Positions 1 to 8,810 of a DNA stretch of 64,000 bases are shown here, piece after piece. The position numbers were made by a program, and so were the translations under genes. Source of the DNA: Brevibacillus sp. DP1.3A. GTDB taxonomy: Bacteria > Bacillota > Bacilli > Brevibacillales > Brevibacillaceae. The DNA is taken from the NCBI RefSeq assembly GCF_013284245.2, contig NZ_CP085876.1, positions 1,437,001 to 1,501,000 of the forward strand, in the 5' to 3' direction. The first letter of the stretch is position 1; every line of letters begins with the position of its first letter. The notes beneath the pieces are model-generated. The model had not been told where the DNA came from and made no database searches. It was given only the letters and a program-made list of their open reading frames with translations.

Positions 1-259
1 CTTCCAAAAATGATTTCAATTCTTCTGCTTCACGCTCGTTCAAGTTGAACGCGAATTCCAGATAGCCTTCTTCTTCCAGATCATCATGTCCAATAATAGC
101 GGAGCGTCCATTTTGAATGTTGATGACAATCGCCTTCCCATAAAAACGGCTGGTCGTTGTAATCGCGAGGTCAAAACGTGTAGCTTCACCCGTGAAGCTG
201 ACAAAGCGCGTTCGAGTATCCTCAGCTTCGTCGTACAAGTAGAACAAATCATTTGCCAT
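1..259 (-). CDS. small DUF3055-like (SAV0927-like) protein, 3' end missing
   Basis: Reading leftward from an ATG at 259 gives an open frame running off the window edge (86 codons visible). The start MANDLFYLYDEAEDTR and the conserved-looking stretch TRFDLAITTT..FYGKAIVINIQ suggest the short Firmicute DUF3055 family (about 90 aa); that assignment is from memory of the family and is moderate. There is no signal peptide or membrane segment. It starts 12 bp after glpX on the same strand, so the two are probably cotranscribed. An AGAGGG RBS precedes the ATG. Function unknown. Confidence 0.6.
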   Translation of the reverse strand, partial: MANDLFYLYDEAEDTRTRFVSFTGEATRFDLAITTTSRFYGKAIVINIQNGRSAIIGHDDLEEEGYLEFAFNLNEREAEELKSFLE

Positions 260-271
260 ATAGGTGTCCCT

Positions 272-1246
272 CTACTTCCATAAAAGATTTGGTTTGTGTT
301 CGGTATTGTGTACAGCGCGGACAAAGCGAATGGTTTTGGTTTTAGCACGCATGACGATCGAATGAGTTTCCACCATATCATCACCGAGATAGCGCACGCC
401 TTGCAACAGCTCTCCATCAGAGACGCCTGTTGCCGCGAAAATGGCGTCGTCCCCTTTGACCAGATCGTTCAGCGTCAAGAGCTGCTCCGGATTGTCTAGT
501 CCCATTTTGATGCAGCGCTCGCGCTCGCTGTCGTTTTGCGGCTTGAGCTGGGCTTGCATGTCGCCACCCAAGCACTTGATCGCCGCGGCACTGATCACGC
601 CCTCTGGCGCACCACCGATACCCAAGAACAGGTCAATCCCTGTATGGGGCAGACAAGCAGCAATCGCAGCACCCACATCGCCATCTCCAAAAAGCTTCAC
701 TCGTGCACCCTTTTCGCGAATGGCGTCAATAATCGCTTGGTGGCGGTCGCGTTCCTGAATAATGACCGTCACATCTTGCACGCGCTTGTTATTTGCTTTT
801 GCTACAACCTCTATCATTTTATCCACGGGATCGTAAAGGTTGATTTGTCCGGCAGCACGTTTGCCGACAGCCATTTTCATCATGTACATGTCTGGTGCAT
901 GCAACAGTGTTCCACGGTCACCGATGGCGATAACAGACATGGCATTGTTGTGACCCTTGGCGACAATCGTCGTTCCTTCTAGCGGATCAACCGCCACATC
1001 TACCTCAGGCCCACCTGCTTCCGGGTTGCCGAGCTTTTCACCGATATAGAGCATGGGGGCCTCATCCAGTTCACCTTCGCCAATGACGACGGTACCCCTC
1101 ATGTTGATCGTATCAAACATGGCGCGCATGGCGCTGGTCGCTGCTCCATCTGCTTCATTCTTTTTCCCGCGTCCCATCCAGTGAGAAGAGGCGAGTGCAG
1201 CCATTTCCGTTACCCGCACAATTTCCAGAGCCAATTCGCGTTCCAC
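272..1246 (-). CDS. glpX: class II fructose-1,6-bisphosphatase GlpX
   Basis: Cytosolic gluconeogenic enzyme that hydrolyses fructose-1,6-bisphosphate to fructose-6-phosphate, using Mg or Mn. The 324-aa product has the usual GlpX length. The metal-binding GEGELDEAP motif (about residues 56-64) and VDPLEGT (about 86-92) are visible, followed by the GDGDVG and GIGGAPEGV segments of the sugar-phosphate fold. It resembles B. subtilis YwjI/GlpX, a second FBPase beside the class III enzyme. It opens the leftward operon with the DUF3055-like gene and is divergent from the yutE unit. Identification is firm; physiological role is inferred from the family. Confidence 0.95.
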   Translation of the reverse strand: MERELALEIVRVTEMAALASSHWMGRGKKNEADGAATSAMRAMFDTINMRGTVVIGEGELDEAPMLYIGEKLGNPEAGGPEVDVAVDPLEGTTIVAKGHNNAMSVIAIGDRGTLLHAPDMYMMKMAVGKRAAGQINLYDPVDKMIEVVAKANNKRVQDVTVIIQERDRHQAIIDAIREKGARVKLFGDGDVGAAIAACLPHTGIDLFLGIGGAPEGVISAAAIKCLGGDMQAQLKPQNDSERERCIKMGLDNPEQLLTLNDLVKGDDAIFAATGVSDGELLQGVRYLGDDMVETHSIVMRAKTKTIRFVRAVHNTEHKPNLLWK

Positions 1247-1318
1247 AGTGTGTTCCTCCCCTTATGCTTGCCGGCAAAAATTCACCCCATCATTGTAACA
1301 TAAAGTAATACGTGATTC

Positions 1319-1346
1319 GTGACAGGTCGTACAAATTTGGTATACT
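1319..1346 (+). promoter_or_regulatory. putative sigma-A promoter for the small ORF/yutE unit
   Basis: A GTGACA -35-like element (1319-1324) lies 16 bp before TATACT (1341-1346), about 25 bp upstream of the GTG start at 1371. Spacing and sequence are close to the vegetative consensus. Not tested. Confidence 0.45.
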
Positions 1347-1370
1347 GAGGGATGAAAAGAGGTGAAACCG

Positions 1371-1478
1371 GTGAGCAATTCCTATTTGCAGGAAGGGGAA
1401 TTGGTGCTTCTCGTCCTGGTGCTAACATTTGTGTTTACCGTTTACTACTCAAAACGCAAATCAAAAAAGCGAAAGTAA
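1371..1478 (+). CDS. 35-aa single-span membrane peptide
   Basis: GTG start with an AGAGGTG RBS about 6 bp upstream. The peptide has a short acidic N-terminus (SNSYLQEGE), one hydrophobic stretch (LVLLVLVLTFVFTVYY) and a strongly basic tail (SKRKSKKRK), the typical layout of an N-out/C-in small membrane protein. It ends 10 bp before yutE and its stop overlaps the yutE RBS, so the genes are probably translationally coupled. No family recognised. The clear promoter and RBS argue for it being real. Confidence 0.5.
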   Translation: MSNSYLQEGELVLLVLVLTFVFTVYYSKRKSKKRK

Positions 1479-1488
1479 GGAGAAATAT

Positions 1489-1923
1489 ATGTACGACGTG
1501 AATACAAAACGAATCGACCAAGTATTGGAACATATGTCTCGTATGCTTGATCTGTTGGACAAGCTCAGCGAACGAGGAGCCGAAGCGGTTTTGGCGGATG
1601 AAGTAGCTGTTGCAGCGATGGAGCGAGCCCTGCACTTGTCTATCGAAGGAATAGTGGATGTTGGAAACGCACTGATCGATGGATTCATTATGCGAGATCC
1701 AGGAAGCTACAGCGACATCGTGGAAATTTTACGGGATGAGCAAGTTATCACGGATGAACAGGCTTTGATCCTGACACGTGTAACTGATTTCCGCAAGCAC
1801 CTGGTCAATGATTATACAACTGTGCCGGTCAATGAGATGTACAGCCTGGTAGAAGAAGCTGCTGGTACTATTCGTCAGTTTGAGCCACAGGTGAGAGCTT
1901 TCCTGAAAAAAGAACTGTTTTAA
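1489..1923 (+). CDS. yutE: DUF86/HepT-like protein YutE
   Basis: 144-aa all-alpha protein starting MYDVNTKRIDQVLEHM, matching the B. subtilis YutE/DUF86 family. In toxin-antitoxin pairs, HepT-type DUF86 proteins are HEPN RNases neutralised by an MntA nucleotidyltransferase through AMPylation. Here there is no MntA-like gene next door, and the RKHLVNDY stretch (about residues 111-118) is the only trace of the HEPN R-x4-H-x-Y motif, so toxicity is unlikely or unproven. The start is chosen at 1489 because AAGGAG sits 8 bp upstream; an upstream in-frame ATG at 1429 lies inside the small membrane ORF. Confidence 0.75.
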   Translation: MYDVNTKRIDQVLEHMSRMLDLLDKLSERGAEAVLADEVAVAAMERALHLSIEGIVDVGNALIDGFIMRDPGSYSDIVEILRDEQVITDEQALILTRVTDFRKHLVNDYTTVPVNEMYSLVEEAAGTIRQFEPQVRAFLKKELF

Positions 1924-2033
1924 AAGTGTTTTCAATCCATAACCAACGTAGCGGATATTTTATACAAAAGACTTTCGTTTGTTTACTAAAACGTCTTCAT
2001 CCACTACAATAGGGAGAAAGGACGGTGATACGT

Positions 2034-2663
2034 ATGACAAACGAAGGAACGTCCACTCGTGATCAAATCCTGCACATGCTCAAAGTCAAAGGTTCACTCC
2101 CTGTCAGCGACATGGCCGTCGAGCTAGGGATTACTGAAATGGCGGTTCGACGTCATTTGAACACCCTGGAGAGAGATAATTTGATCAAGTCTACGCTTGT
2201 TCGCCAAGCGATGGGACGCCCAACGAATGTTTATTCATTGTCGCAGGAAGCAGACGAACTGTTCCCGCGCAATTATTCTCATTTGACATTAGATTTTTTA
2301 CAAGACATAAAGGAAATCGATGGTTTGTCCAAAATAGAGATGCTATTTAGACGCCGCGAGAATCGCTTGGAGGAGACTTATCGCTCCCACATGCAAGGTG
2401 ACTTGGAAAATCGTGTAGCCAAGCTGGCCGAGCTGCAAAACGATAAAGGCTACATGGTGGAATGGGAAAAGGACGAAAATGGAGACGGCTATCGGATTCA
2501 GGAGTTCAATTGCCCAATCTCGCAAGTAGCTCGTGAATTCAACCAAGCGTGCAGCTGTGAGCTCTCCTTGTTCCGTCGGGTTTTGAATGCCAATGTCGAG
2601 CAAACCACATGCATGGCAAAAGGCGGAGACAAATGCGTGTTTCACATCAAGGAAGCGAAATAA
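2034..2663 (+). CDS. SufR-like DeoR/ArsR-type HTH regulator with cysteine-rich C-terminus
   Basis: 209-aa DNA-binding protein. Residues about 4-65 form a winged helix (STRDQILHMLK, ELGITEMAVRRHL, GRPTNVYSL), as in SufR/YpoP-type repressors. The C-terminal third has cysteines in NCPISQ, ACSCEL, TTCM and DKCVF, the first pair spaced C-x12-C as in SufR, where they hold an Fe-S cluster. By analogy it may sense Fe-S or redox state and repress Fe-S assembly genes, but no suf operon is in the window. ATG 2034 is preferred over GTG 2025 because AAAGGA (2017-2022) is too close to the GTG. Target genes unknown. Confidence 0.7.
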   Translation: MTNEGTSTRDQILHMLKVKGSLPVSDMAVELGITEMAVRRHLNTLERDNLIKSTLVRQAMGRPTNVYSLSQEADELFPRNYSHLTLDFLQDIKEIDGLSKIEMLFRRRENRLEETYRSHMQGDLENRVAKLAELQNDKGYMVEWEKDENGDGYRIQEFNCPISQVAREFNQACSCELSLFRRVLNANVEQTTCMAKGGDKCVFHIKEAK

Positions 2664-2972
2664 GCTAGCCATAACGAAAGTCCACTCGAGCTGGGTGGAT
2701 TTTTTCTTTGTTTACAAAATTTACCAGGCACAGGATTCGGTTAGAGTCCTGTGCCTTTTTTTCTATAATCAGGCAGGCATTAAGTACCTTTTTGCTCCAT
2801 TCTAGCAATCTTAATGTTGTTTTAACGTTTTCTTTATGTTGGACATTTACTATTTATAGTGTAAAAAAACAACGAAACACACAGAAAACAACAGAAAGGT
2901 GGAATGATATCAGGATAATATTGGTGAATCGGATGGGCGTCGTGACGAAAAACAGTTGAGGAGAGATCCGTA
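2664..2972. other. intergenic region between the SufR-like regulator and the phosphoesterase gene
   Basis: About 310 bp. It contains a short hairpin TCCAC/GTGGA followed by T-rich sequence near 2679-2705 and the strong terminator at 2727-2762. The rest is AT-rich leader for the secreted phosphoesterase. I see no convincing small ORF with an RBS. Confidence 0.6.
2727..2762 (+). terminator. rho-independent terminator after the SufR-like regulator
   Basis: Perfect 9-bp stem GGCACAGGA (2727-2735) with TCCTGTGCC (2747-2755), 11-base loop, followed by seven T. Confidence 0.85.
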
Positions 2973-4220
2973 ATGAAAATGAAAAAAATGGTATCAAGTA
3001 TAGCTGCTTCTGCCATCTTGTTGGGTGGGATCCTGCCAGTCGTTGATTCCGCTCATGCAAAAACCAAATCTCCCGAGAAAAAGATGACGATGACATTTGA
3101 CGTGATCAGTGACATCCAAGGAGACCTCCGAGATTTTGATCACGTTTTGCAAGACATCAATGAGGAAAATCCAAAATCCAAAGCATTGATCATTAACGGT
3201 GATATTACTCCTCGCGGTTACGATTTTGAATATCAAGCCGTGCAAGATGTGCTCGATAAAAATCCTCACCCTGAAAATGTGTGGTCCAGCATTGGCAATC
3301 ATGAGTTTTATGTGCCGAAGTGGAAGAATCCCCAAACACTTGCACAAAGTACATGGCCAAACGGCACAACGGAAGAAGAGTTGTTCGATAACTTTTACGA
3401 ATTCAGTGGAGAAGACAAAGTCTATCACCAAAAAGAAATTGATGGATATCCCTTCCTCTTCCTCGGCACAGAAAAATACATGAAATACCACGATCCAAAA
3501 TTGTGGGATGAAGTATACATGAGCGACGAGCAACTGGATTGGCTGAAAGATAATCTGAAGCGTTATAGCAAGAAGGACAAGAATAAGCCCATTTTTGTAT
3601 TCTCCCACCATGTGCTCCCGGACAGTATCTCGGGCTCCAGACAAAATCCATACACGAACGATTACCTGGATGTGGACAAGCTCCTTGACATCTTGAAAGA
3701 CTATCCGCAAGTCGTTCTCTTCACGAGCCACACCCATTGGGATCTGAACCTGCCGGACTGGGCAGGCAAAAAGAAAGTCAAAGGCGGAGACAAACGCGGC
3801 TTTACCGTCGTAAACACGGCCGGCATTGAAACGGGATGGATGTCAGCCGGTCCAGACGGGGGCGAAAAAGTCACGCCGGATGGAGGGGCTTTCAAGCAAG
3901 GACTGCGCTTGCAAGTGTACGGTAATGATGTCGTCATCCAAGCGTATGACTACCAACACGACAAAGTAATTAAGAAGCTCAGCATCCGTTATGGAAAAAT
4001 CGAGCAGTTGCCGCCGGATGTACAGGCGGATGATGATAATAATGTGCTTGTCAACGCGACGCAATACATGGAGTACGCAGTTGGCAAGCAAAAAAACTGG
4101 CGGGATTATGATCCCGAAAATCCACCGACATTTCCAGGATTCCAGATCGTGTATGTCCGTCATAAAGGGGAAATGAACCTGGAAGCCGGTACGCCAATTA
4201 TGGTCAAATTCAAGAAATAA
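2973..4220 (+). CDS. secreted calcineurin-like metallophosphoesterase
   Basis: 415-aa exported protein. The signal peptide has a lysine-rich start (MKMKKM), a hydrophobic core and AHA before the mature KTKSPEKK. The metallophosphoesterase motifs are in order: DVISDIQGD (about 43-51), INGDITPRG, GNHEF, FSHHVLP, and SHTHWD, together forming the dimetal site. The last 80 residues form an extra beta-rich domain. Likely hydrolyses phosphoesters or phosphodiesters outside the cell; the substrate cannot be told from the sequence. A GAGGAGAG RBS is 10 bp upstream of the ATG. Apparently monocistronic, with a terminator following. Confidence 0.85.
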   Translation: MKMKKMVSSIAASAILLGGILPVVDSAHAKTKSPEKKMTMTFDVISDIQGDLRDFDHVLQDINEENPKSKALIINGDITPRGYDFEYQAVQDVLDKNPHPENVWSSIGNHEFYVPKWKNPQTLAQSTWPNGTTEEELFDNFYEFSGEDKVYHQKEIDGYPFLFLGTEKYMKYHDPKLWDEVYMSDEQLDWLKDNLKRYSKKDKNKPIFVFSHHVLPDSISGSRQNPYTNDYLDVDKLLDILKDYPQVVLFTSHTHWDLNLPDWAGKKKVKGGDKRGFTVVNTAGIETGWMSAGPDGGEKVTPDGGAFKQGLRLQVYGNDVVIQAYDYQHDKVIKKLSIRYGKIEQLPPDVQADDDNNVLVNATQYMEYAVGKQKNWRDYDPENPPTFPGFQIVYVRHKGEMNLEAGTPIMVKFKK

Positions 4221-4270
4221 CGGGATTGACAAAATCGTGACGATGAGAGAAGAGACGACTCGACAAAAAG

Positions 4271-4304
4271 CAGGAAGCGGTGGAAAGCCGTTTCCTGTTT
4301 TTTT
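4271..4304 (+). terminator. terminator after the metallophosphoesterase
   Basis: CAGGAA-GCGG pairs with GCCG-TTTCCTG around a short loop, followed by seven T. Confidence 0.75.
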
Positions 4305-4386
4305 GCGATAGAAAGGACGAAGGTTTACACTAAGAGGGAAGAGCTTGTACAACCGGCTTACGACAACAGATGGGAGATGGATCAAA

Positions 4387-5166
4387 GTGAAACAATACAA
4401 AGGCTACTTGCTTGATCTAGATGGAACGATTTATCGGGGAAAAGAAGCGATTCCGGGAGCCGCAGCATTCATCACCCACTTACAAACACATCAGATTCCG
4501 TATTTATTCCTGACCAACAATTCTTCAGCCTCTGCACAGCACGTCGCAGAACGGCTGGTAGCAATGGGCATAGAAGCACAGGCTCAGGACGTGTATACCA
4601 CGAGCATGGCGACCGCTACCTATTTACGAGAGCAAGCACCAGCGGGTACATGCGTTTACGTGATTGGAGAGGCGGGCTTGCATGATCAGCTGACGGATGC
4701 AGGCTATGTGATTACAGAAGAAGATCCGGCTTATGTCATCGTTGGGATTGATCGTGCCTTTACGTATGAAAAGCTGGCGATCGCCGCACGCGCTATCCGT
4801 GCAGGAGCAACTTTTATCGCTACAAATGCAGATGCAGCCTTGCCGACTGATGCTGGTCTGTTCCCCGGCAATGGTTCACTGGTGGCAGCCGTCTCCGTTG
4901 CCTCCGCGACCAAACCTATCGTGATTGGCAAACCGGAGTCCATCATCGTCCGTTACGCTCTAGATCAGCTTGGTACAGCTACGGCTGACACGCTGATCGT
5001 CGGGGACAATTTATATACGGACATTGAGGCAGGTGCCAACAGCGGCTTGGACAGCTTGCTCGTTTTGACAGGCTATTCCACGCGCGAAGAAGCAGACAAG
5101 CATCATGCTACGCCTACCCATATTGCGGAAGACTTGCCTGAATGGCAGCAACGAATCTCCCTATGA
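4387..5166 (+). CDS. yutF: HAD subfamily IIA (NagD-like) phosphatase YutF
   Basis: 259-aa HAD hydrolase. Motif I is LLDLDGTIYRG (Asp nucleophile), motif II LTNNSS, the conserved lysine is in GKPES, and motif III is GDNLYTDI. The C2a cap domain lies between motifs II and III. This is the NagD/YutF type that dephosphorylates small phosphometabolites such as sugar phosphates or p-nitrophenyl phosphate in vitro. GTG 4387 is chosen because GGGAG lies 10 bp upstream and the start matches family length; an in-frame TTG at 4345 lacks an RBS. Its last 6 bp overlap the convergent yutG. Confidence 0.88.
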   Translation: MKQYKGYLLDLDGTIYRGKEAIPGAAAFITHLQTHQIPYLFLTNNSSASAQHVAERLVAMGIEAQAQDVYTTSMATATYLREQAPAGTCVYVIGEAGLHDQLTDAGYVITEEDPAYVIVGIDRAFTYEKLAIAARAIRAGATFIATNADAALPTDAGLFPGNGSLVAAVSVASATKPIVIGKPESIIVRYALDQLGTATADTLIVGDNLYTDIEAGANSGLDSLLVLTGYSTREEADKHHATPTHIAEDLPEWQQRISL

Positions 5167-5676
5167 TTCTGCGCATTCTTCCTGCTGCTTCTGGCGGTGG
5201 GCAATACGGCTGGAGGCGGCTGCTGCGACCGCACCGACGAGATCGTCCAAAAAAGTATGGACACCAAAACGCTTGTCGTTGAGATCGGCGAGTTTGCCGT
5301 GCTTCAGCTTGTCTACATAACCGAAGTTGGTGAATCCAATGCTCCCGTATAGGTTGACGATGGCGAGGGCGAGTACCTCGTCTATGCCATACAGAGGCTC
5401 GTCTGATTCAATAATCGCCTGAAGCGGGGGCAGCAGCTGCTTTTGTTCGGCGAGGATGTCGAGTTGAATTCCGGTCAGCAACGCGTTTTGGACCTCACGT
5501 TTTTTCAAGACGGCAGCAACACTGTCCAGACACATGTTCAAGGTGATGTCCGGGATGTATTTTGACTGCAGGAACATGACGATTTCAGCAATGTCGTTCA
5601 TACTGACTCCTCGTTTTTTCAAAAGCTCAATAACGAAGTCCAGACAACTCTCGCTATTTAGTGGATGCTCACTCAT
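5161..5676 (-). CDS. yutG: phosphatidylglycerophosphatase A-like protein YutG
   Basis: 171-aa protein of the PgpA family in its Bacillus YutG form, without obvious membrane helices. The characteristic stretch YGSIGFTNFGYVDKLKHG, then LNDKRFGVHTFLDDLVGAVAAA near the C-terminus, identifies it; acidic residues in FLDDLVGA are typical of the family. PgpA enzymes remove the phosphate from phosphatidylglycerophosphate, but the short soluble YutG branch has no firmly established substrate. It is tail to tail with yutF, overlapping by 6 bp, as in the B. subtilis yut cluster order. Confidence 0.75.
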   Translation of the reverse strand: MSEHPLNSESCLDFVIELLKKRGVSMNDIAEIVMFLQSKYIPDITLNMCLDSVAAVLKKREVQNALLTGIQLDILAEQKQLLPPLQAIIESDEPLYGIDEVLALAIVNLYGSIGFTNFGYVDKLKHGKLADLNDKRFGVHTFLDDLVGAVAAAASSRIAHRQKQQEECAES

Positions 5677-5840
5677 GCTTGTGGTTCCTCCTTTTTAACG
5701 TGCGTGTTCAAAAAGCCGACTTTTCAGCACCCAGAAAGTCGGCATGAATGTATCTAGTATCTGCATACAGATAGGCACCTATCCCGATCCAATGACATAC
5801 AATGCCAGAAGAGCAGTCTGCAAGGAGGGTGAACGACTGT

Positions 5841-6926
5841 ATGGAAGAAAAAGAGCTTCTTCAGGAGAAGTACGGTTTTGAACTCCAGGGATATCGCACG
5901 ACGGGGGCAAGCAAGGTACTGGAAACGGATCGAGGCCTTTACTACATGTTCGAGGCGCCAGCCGGATATAAATACAAAAGCAAGTTTATTGAGAAAGTAA
6001 AACAGCATTTGAGTCAACAGCAAAACATTCGCTTGTTAAAGCTGGTGAATACAACAAGCGGGCAGGCTCACATCGTTGATGATGAGCAGCTTTACTATTT
6101 ATATAGAGGCGTGCGAGAGGCGGCTCCAGACAATCCACATTATTCCAGTGGTCAGTCACTCGCACAGTTCCATCTGGCCACGAGTGATTTTTCATCTGAC
6201 AAGATGTTTATCCCCTTTAGCTCTCTTGGCAACTGGCCGAGCACGTGGCGCAAAAAGCTACGGAATTTTAATGAGTATCGGGATGAGATGGATGAGGAAA
6301 ATGTAGAGCTCGCGCCAATGGATGAATATTTGTTGACCTGCTTCACGTACATTACTCAACTCGGGGAATTGTCCGTTCAATATTTGTTGGATGCTGGATA
6401 CGATAAAGTCGTGAAGGAAACAGCTGGTCTCGGGAAAGTAGCCTACCAAAATTTTGATCAAGGGTATATGCTATGGAAAGAGAAGGATGTACGTCTAATG
6501 GCAGGTGAATGGAACTGGGTTCTTGATATGCGTACTCGTGATGTGGGGCAGTGGATCAAAGCCGAGACAAAGCGAAGCGGCTGGAATGAAGAGGCTGTGA
6601 CCAGCTTTTTCGACGGCTACAACAGCGTCTCTGCTCTGCAGCCAGATGAATATGCCGTGATTTTTGCGCTCATGCTCTACCCAGGCAGGTTTTTGAAGCT
6701 CGTGGAGACCTATATGGAGTTACCGGTAGAAGAGCGCCAGGAAGTCAACATCCAAGCATGGCAAACGCAGTTGGAAGACGAGCTCGCGAAAATAGAAGAC
6801 GGACTTCGTAAGTACCCCCTATTCATTGCACAGCGTTATGACGTATCCATTCCACAAATTGATTGGTTGTGGAGGAAAAAAGATGATCAAGCAACAAGTT
6901 TTCGTTACAAGGAAACTCAATCCTGA
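5841..6926 (+). CDS. yutH: spore coat kinase-like protein YutH
   Basis: 361-aa member of the CotS/YutH family, which has the fold of aminoglycoside/choline kinases and is associated with the spore coat in Bacillus. Visible family traits are the N-terminal lobe (LLQEKYGF, GLYYMFEAPAGYKYK), the catalytic-loop-like AYQNFDQGYMLW and the later AGEWNWVLDMRTRDVGQW, where a DFG-like aspartate is expected. Kinase activity is doubtful because a canonical HGD triad is missing. ATG 5841 is preferred over GTG 5829, which lies directly against the GGAGG. Its 3' end overlaps the next gene by 44 bp, giving translational coupling. Confidence 0.75.
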   Translation: MEEKELLQEKYGFELQGYRTTGASKVLETDRGLYYMFEAPAGYKYKSKFIEKVKQHLSQQQNIRLLKLVNTTSGQAHIVDDEQLYYLYRGVREAAPDNPHYSSGQSLAQFHLATSDFSSDKMFIPFSSLGNWPSTWRKKLRNFNEYRDEMDEENVELAPMDEYLLTCFTYITQLGELSVQYLLDAGYDKVVKETAGLGKVAYQNFDQGYMLWKEKDVRLMAGEWNWVLDMRTRDVGQWIKAETKRSGWNEEAVTSFFDGYNSVSALQPDEYAVIFALMLYPGRFLKLVETYMELPVEERQEVNIQAWQTQLEDELAKIEDGLRKYPLFIAQRYDVSIPQIDWLWRKKDDQATSFRYKETQS

Positions 6927-7842
6927 AGTGATCGCGATGCTTGAAAAAGTAGCCCAGGTCGAGCAATGGACAAAAAATACGCCGATTCCGCGTGAGCTGT
7001 TGCTGGAAAAGATTAAACATGTAGATGCCGTCTTGACCATGCTGACAGAACGAGTGGACGAGGAATTTTTGGCGTGTACCAAACGACTCCGAATCGTGGC
7101 GAACATGGCGGTCGGTTACGACAATATTGATCTGGAAGCGTGCAGACGACACGAGGTCATCGTAACCAACACGCCCGATGTGCTGACAGAGTCTACAGCC
7201 GATTTGGCTTTCGCTTTATTGATGGCAACAGGCCGCCGATTGACGGAAGCCAATCGATTTTTATTGCAGGGGGAATGGACATCGTGGAGTCCGACCCTCA
7301 TGGCTGGACAAAATGTATATGGTTCGACTCTGGGGATTATTGGGATGGGACGAATTGGGGAAGCGGTGGCGAGACGCGCCAAAGGATTTGGCATGCGGAT
7401 CTTGTATCACAACAGGAATCGCAAGCCGCAGGCTGAGCAAGAGACAGGAGCACGGTATGCTGATTTAGCGGAGCTTCTGCAAGAGTCCGATTACGTCGTT
7501 CTGCTTACACCGCTGACAGAGGACACACGCATGTTGATGGGGGAAAAACAATTTTCGCTCATGAAAGAAACCGCTGTGTTTATCAATGTTTCTCGTGGCG
7601 GGACAGTCGATGAGTCTGCACTGTATCAAGCGTTGGTAGATAAAAAAATTTGGGCGGCTGGCTTGGACGTTTTTGCAGTCGAGCCTGTCCCGATGGATAA
7701 CCCGCTCTTGCAACTGCCGAATGTAGTCGCATTGCCACATATCGGTAGTGCAACAGTGCAAACGAGGGCGGAGATGGCGAGGCTGGCTGCTGCTAATATC
7801 GTAGCGGTGCTAAGTGGAAGGGGACCACTGACTGCCGTATGA
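6883..7842 (+). CDS. D-2-hydroxyacid dehydrogenase (glyoxylate/hydroxypyruvate reductase type)
   Basis: 319-aa NAD(P)-dependent enzyme of the D-isomer 2-hydroxyacid dehydrogenase family. The Rossmann motif GIIGMGRIGEAVARR (about 149-163) and the catalytic residues are visible: Arg in NVSRGGTVDE, Glu in the following helix and His in LPHIGSAT. It probably reduces glyoxylate or hydroxypyruvate, judging by similarity to YvcT/GyaR-type proteins. The ATG at 6883 has GGAGG 9 bp upstream inside the end of yutH, and its stop TGA overlaps the ATG of the next gene (ATGA), so the three genes form a tightly coupled operon. Confidence 0.88.
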   Translation: MIKQQVFVTRKLNPEVIAMLEKVAQVEQWTKNTPIPRELLLEKIKHVDAVLTMLTERVDEEFLACTKRLRIVANMAVGYDNIDLEACRRHEVIVTNTPDVLTESTADLAFALLMATGRRLTEANRFLLQGEWTSWSPTLMAGQNVYGSTLGIIGMGRIGEAVARRAKGFGMRILYHNRNRKPQAEQETGARYADLAELLQESDYVVLLTPLTEDTRMLMGEKQFSLMKETAVFINVSRGGTVDESALYQALVDKKIWAAGLDVFAVEPVPMDNPLLQLPNVVALPHIGSATVQTRAEMARLAAANIVAVLSGRGPLTAV

Positions 7843-8753
7843 ACACGTTCTTTGTTTTGATTGCAGGACTCCTCGTGCTTCTCTTGATTGCAGCAGTAGC
7901 CGTTTCGTTTCACGTAACCTGGCGCTTGACTCATCCTGTACGAAAACCGATTCACATGGAACCCCGAGATTTTGGAATCGAACAGGCGGAGTCCGTTGTT
8001 TTTTCGAGCAGAGAAACAAAGATTTCGTTGGCTGGATGGTACTTGTCGGCAAAAAAAAATGGGCGGGTTTCGAATGGAAAAACGCTGATCTTTGCTCACG
8101 GATATAGTCAAAACAGATTAGAGCCACATCTGCCAGCGTTGTCTCTGGCTGCAAGACTGGTTCAGGCCGGCTTTGATGTATTGATGTTCGACTTTCGCAA
8201 TGCGGGGGAGTCCAGCAAAGCACTGACTACGATTGGTCTTCGGGAACAGCAAGACCTGCTTGGGGCCATCGATTTTGCAGCAGCGAAGAAGCCGGAGCAC
8301 AGACTCGGCCTCGTCGGATTTTCCATGGGGGCGGCAACCTCCTTGATGGTTGGCGGAGTGGATGAACGCATCACAGCGATTGTGGCAGATTCACCGTTCT
8401 ATTCCTTGCGTGAATACTTGGCTGAGAACTTGCCGCAGTGGACGGGCCTGCCACGAGCTCCATTCAACTGGCTCATTCTTACCTTGTGTCCTGTTTTGCT
8501 AGGAGCCAACCCGCGAGACGTCAATCCATATCAGGCAGTCCAGCAAGCGAACAAACCGATTCTTTTTATACACGGGACAGGCGATACGACGATCCCACTG
8601 GTAAACAGCGAACGACTCTTTGAGCTGACCCAAGACGAAGATTCTGAGATTTGGATCGTACCGCGAGCGGGGCACGTCCGTAGCTATGCGTTAGTTCCTG
8701 AAGAATACGGGAAGCGTGTCATTGCCTTTTTGGAAAAAGGAAGGGAAAAGTAG
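7839..8753 (+). CDS. membrane-anchored alpha/beta hydrolase
   Basis: 304-aa serine hydrolase with an N-terminal hydrophobic anchor (about residues 4-28). The nucleophile elbow is GFSMGAATS (Ser in about the middle of the protein), the acid is likely in HGTGDTTIP, and the histidine in RAGHVRSY, with HGYSQNR forming the oxyanion region. It resembles YqkD/BAAT-like extracytoplasmic-facing hydrolases in B. subtilis. Its ATG overlaps the previous stop by 4 bp, closing the yutH operon. Substrate unknown. Confidence 0.82.
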   Translation: MNTFFVLIAGLLVLLLIAAVAVSFHVTWRLTHPVRKPIHMEPRDFGIEQAESVVFSSRETKISLAGWYLSAKKNGRVSNGKTLIFAHGYSQNRLEPHLPALSLAARLVQAGFDVLMFDFRNAGESSKALTTIGLREQQDLLGAIDFAAAKKPEHRLGLVGFSMGAATSLMVGGVDERITAIVADSPFYSLREYLAENLPQWTGLPRAPFNWLILTLCPVLLGANPRDVNPYQAVQQANKPILFIHGTGDTTIPLVNSERLFELTQDEDSEIWIVPRAGHVRSYALVPEEYGKRVIAFLEKGREK

Positions 8754-8762
8754 AAATGAAAA

Positions 8763-8791
8763 AAGCAGCTACGCGGTTGCTGTAGCTGCTT
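8763..8791 (-). terminator. terminator between the hydrolase and nifU, mainly serving the minus strand
   Basis: 10-bp perfect stem AAGCAGCTAC with GTAGCTGCTT around a 9-base loop. Read on the minus strand it is followed by a T run, so it ends the NifU-like transcript; on the plus strand the T run is short. Confidence 0.75.
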
Positions 8792-8810
8792 TCAGGTCGA
8801 TGTGACTGGA

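Noticed and set aside
40..417. Long minus-strand open frames overlapping glpX and its neighbour
   Set aside because: They lie in another frame of real genes, have no RBS and odd composition; the DUF3055-like frame and glpX explain the region.
2790..2860. Pho-box upstream of the secreted phosphoesterase
   Set aside because: TTAATG/TTTAAC-like repeats exist but spacing and sequence are too loose to support PhoP control.
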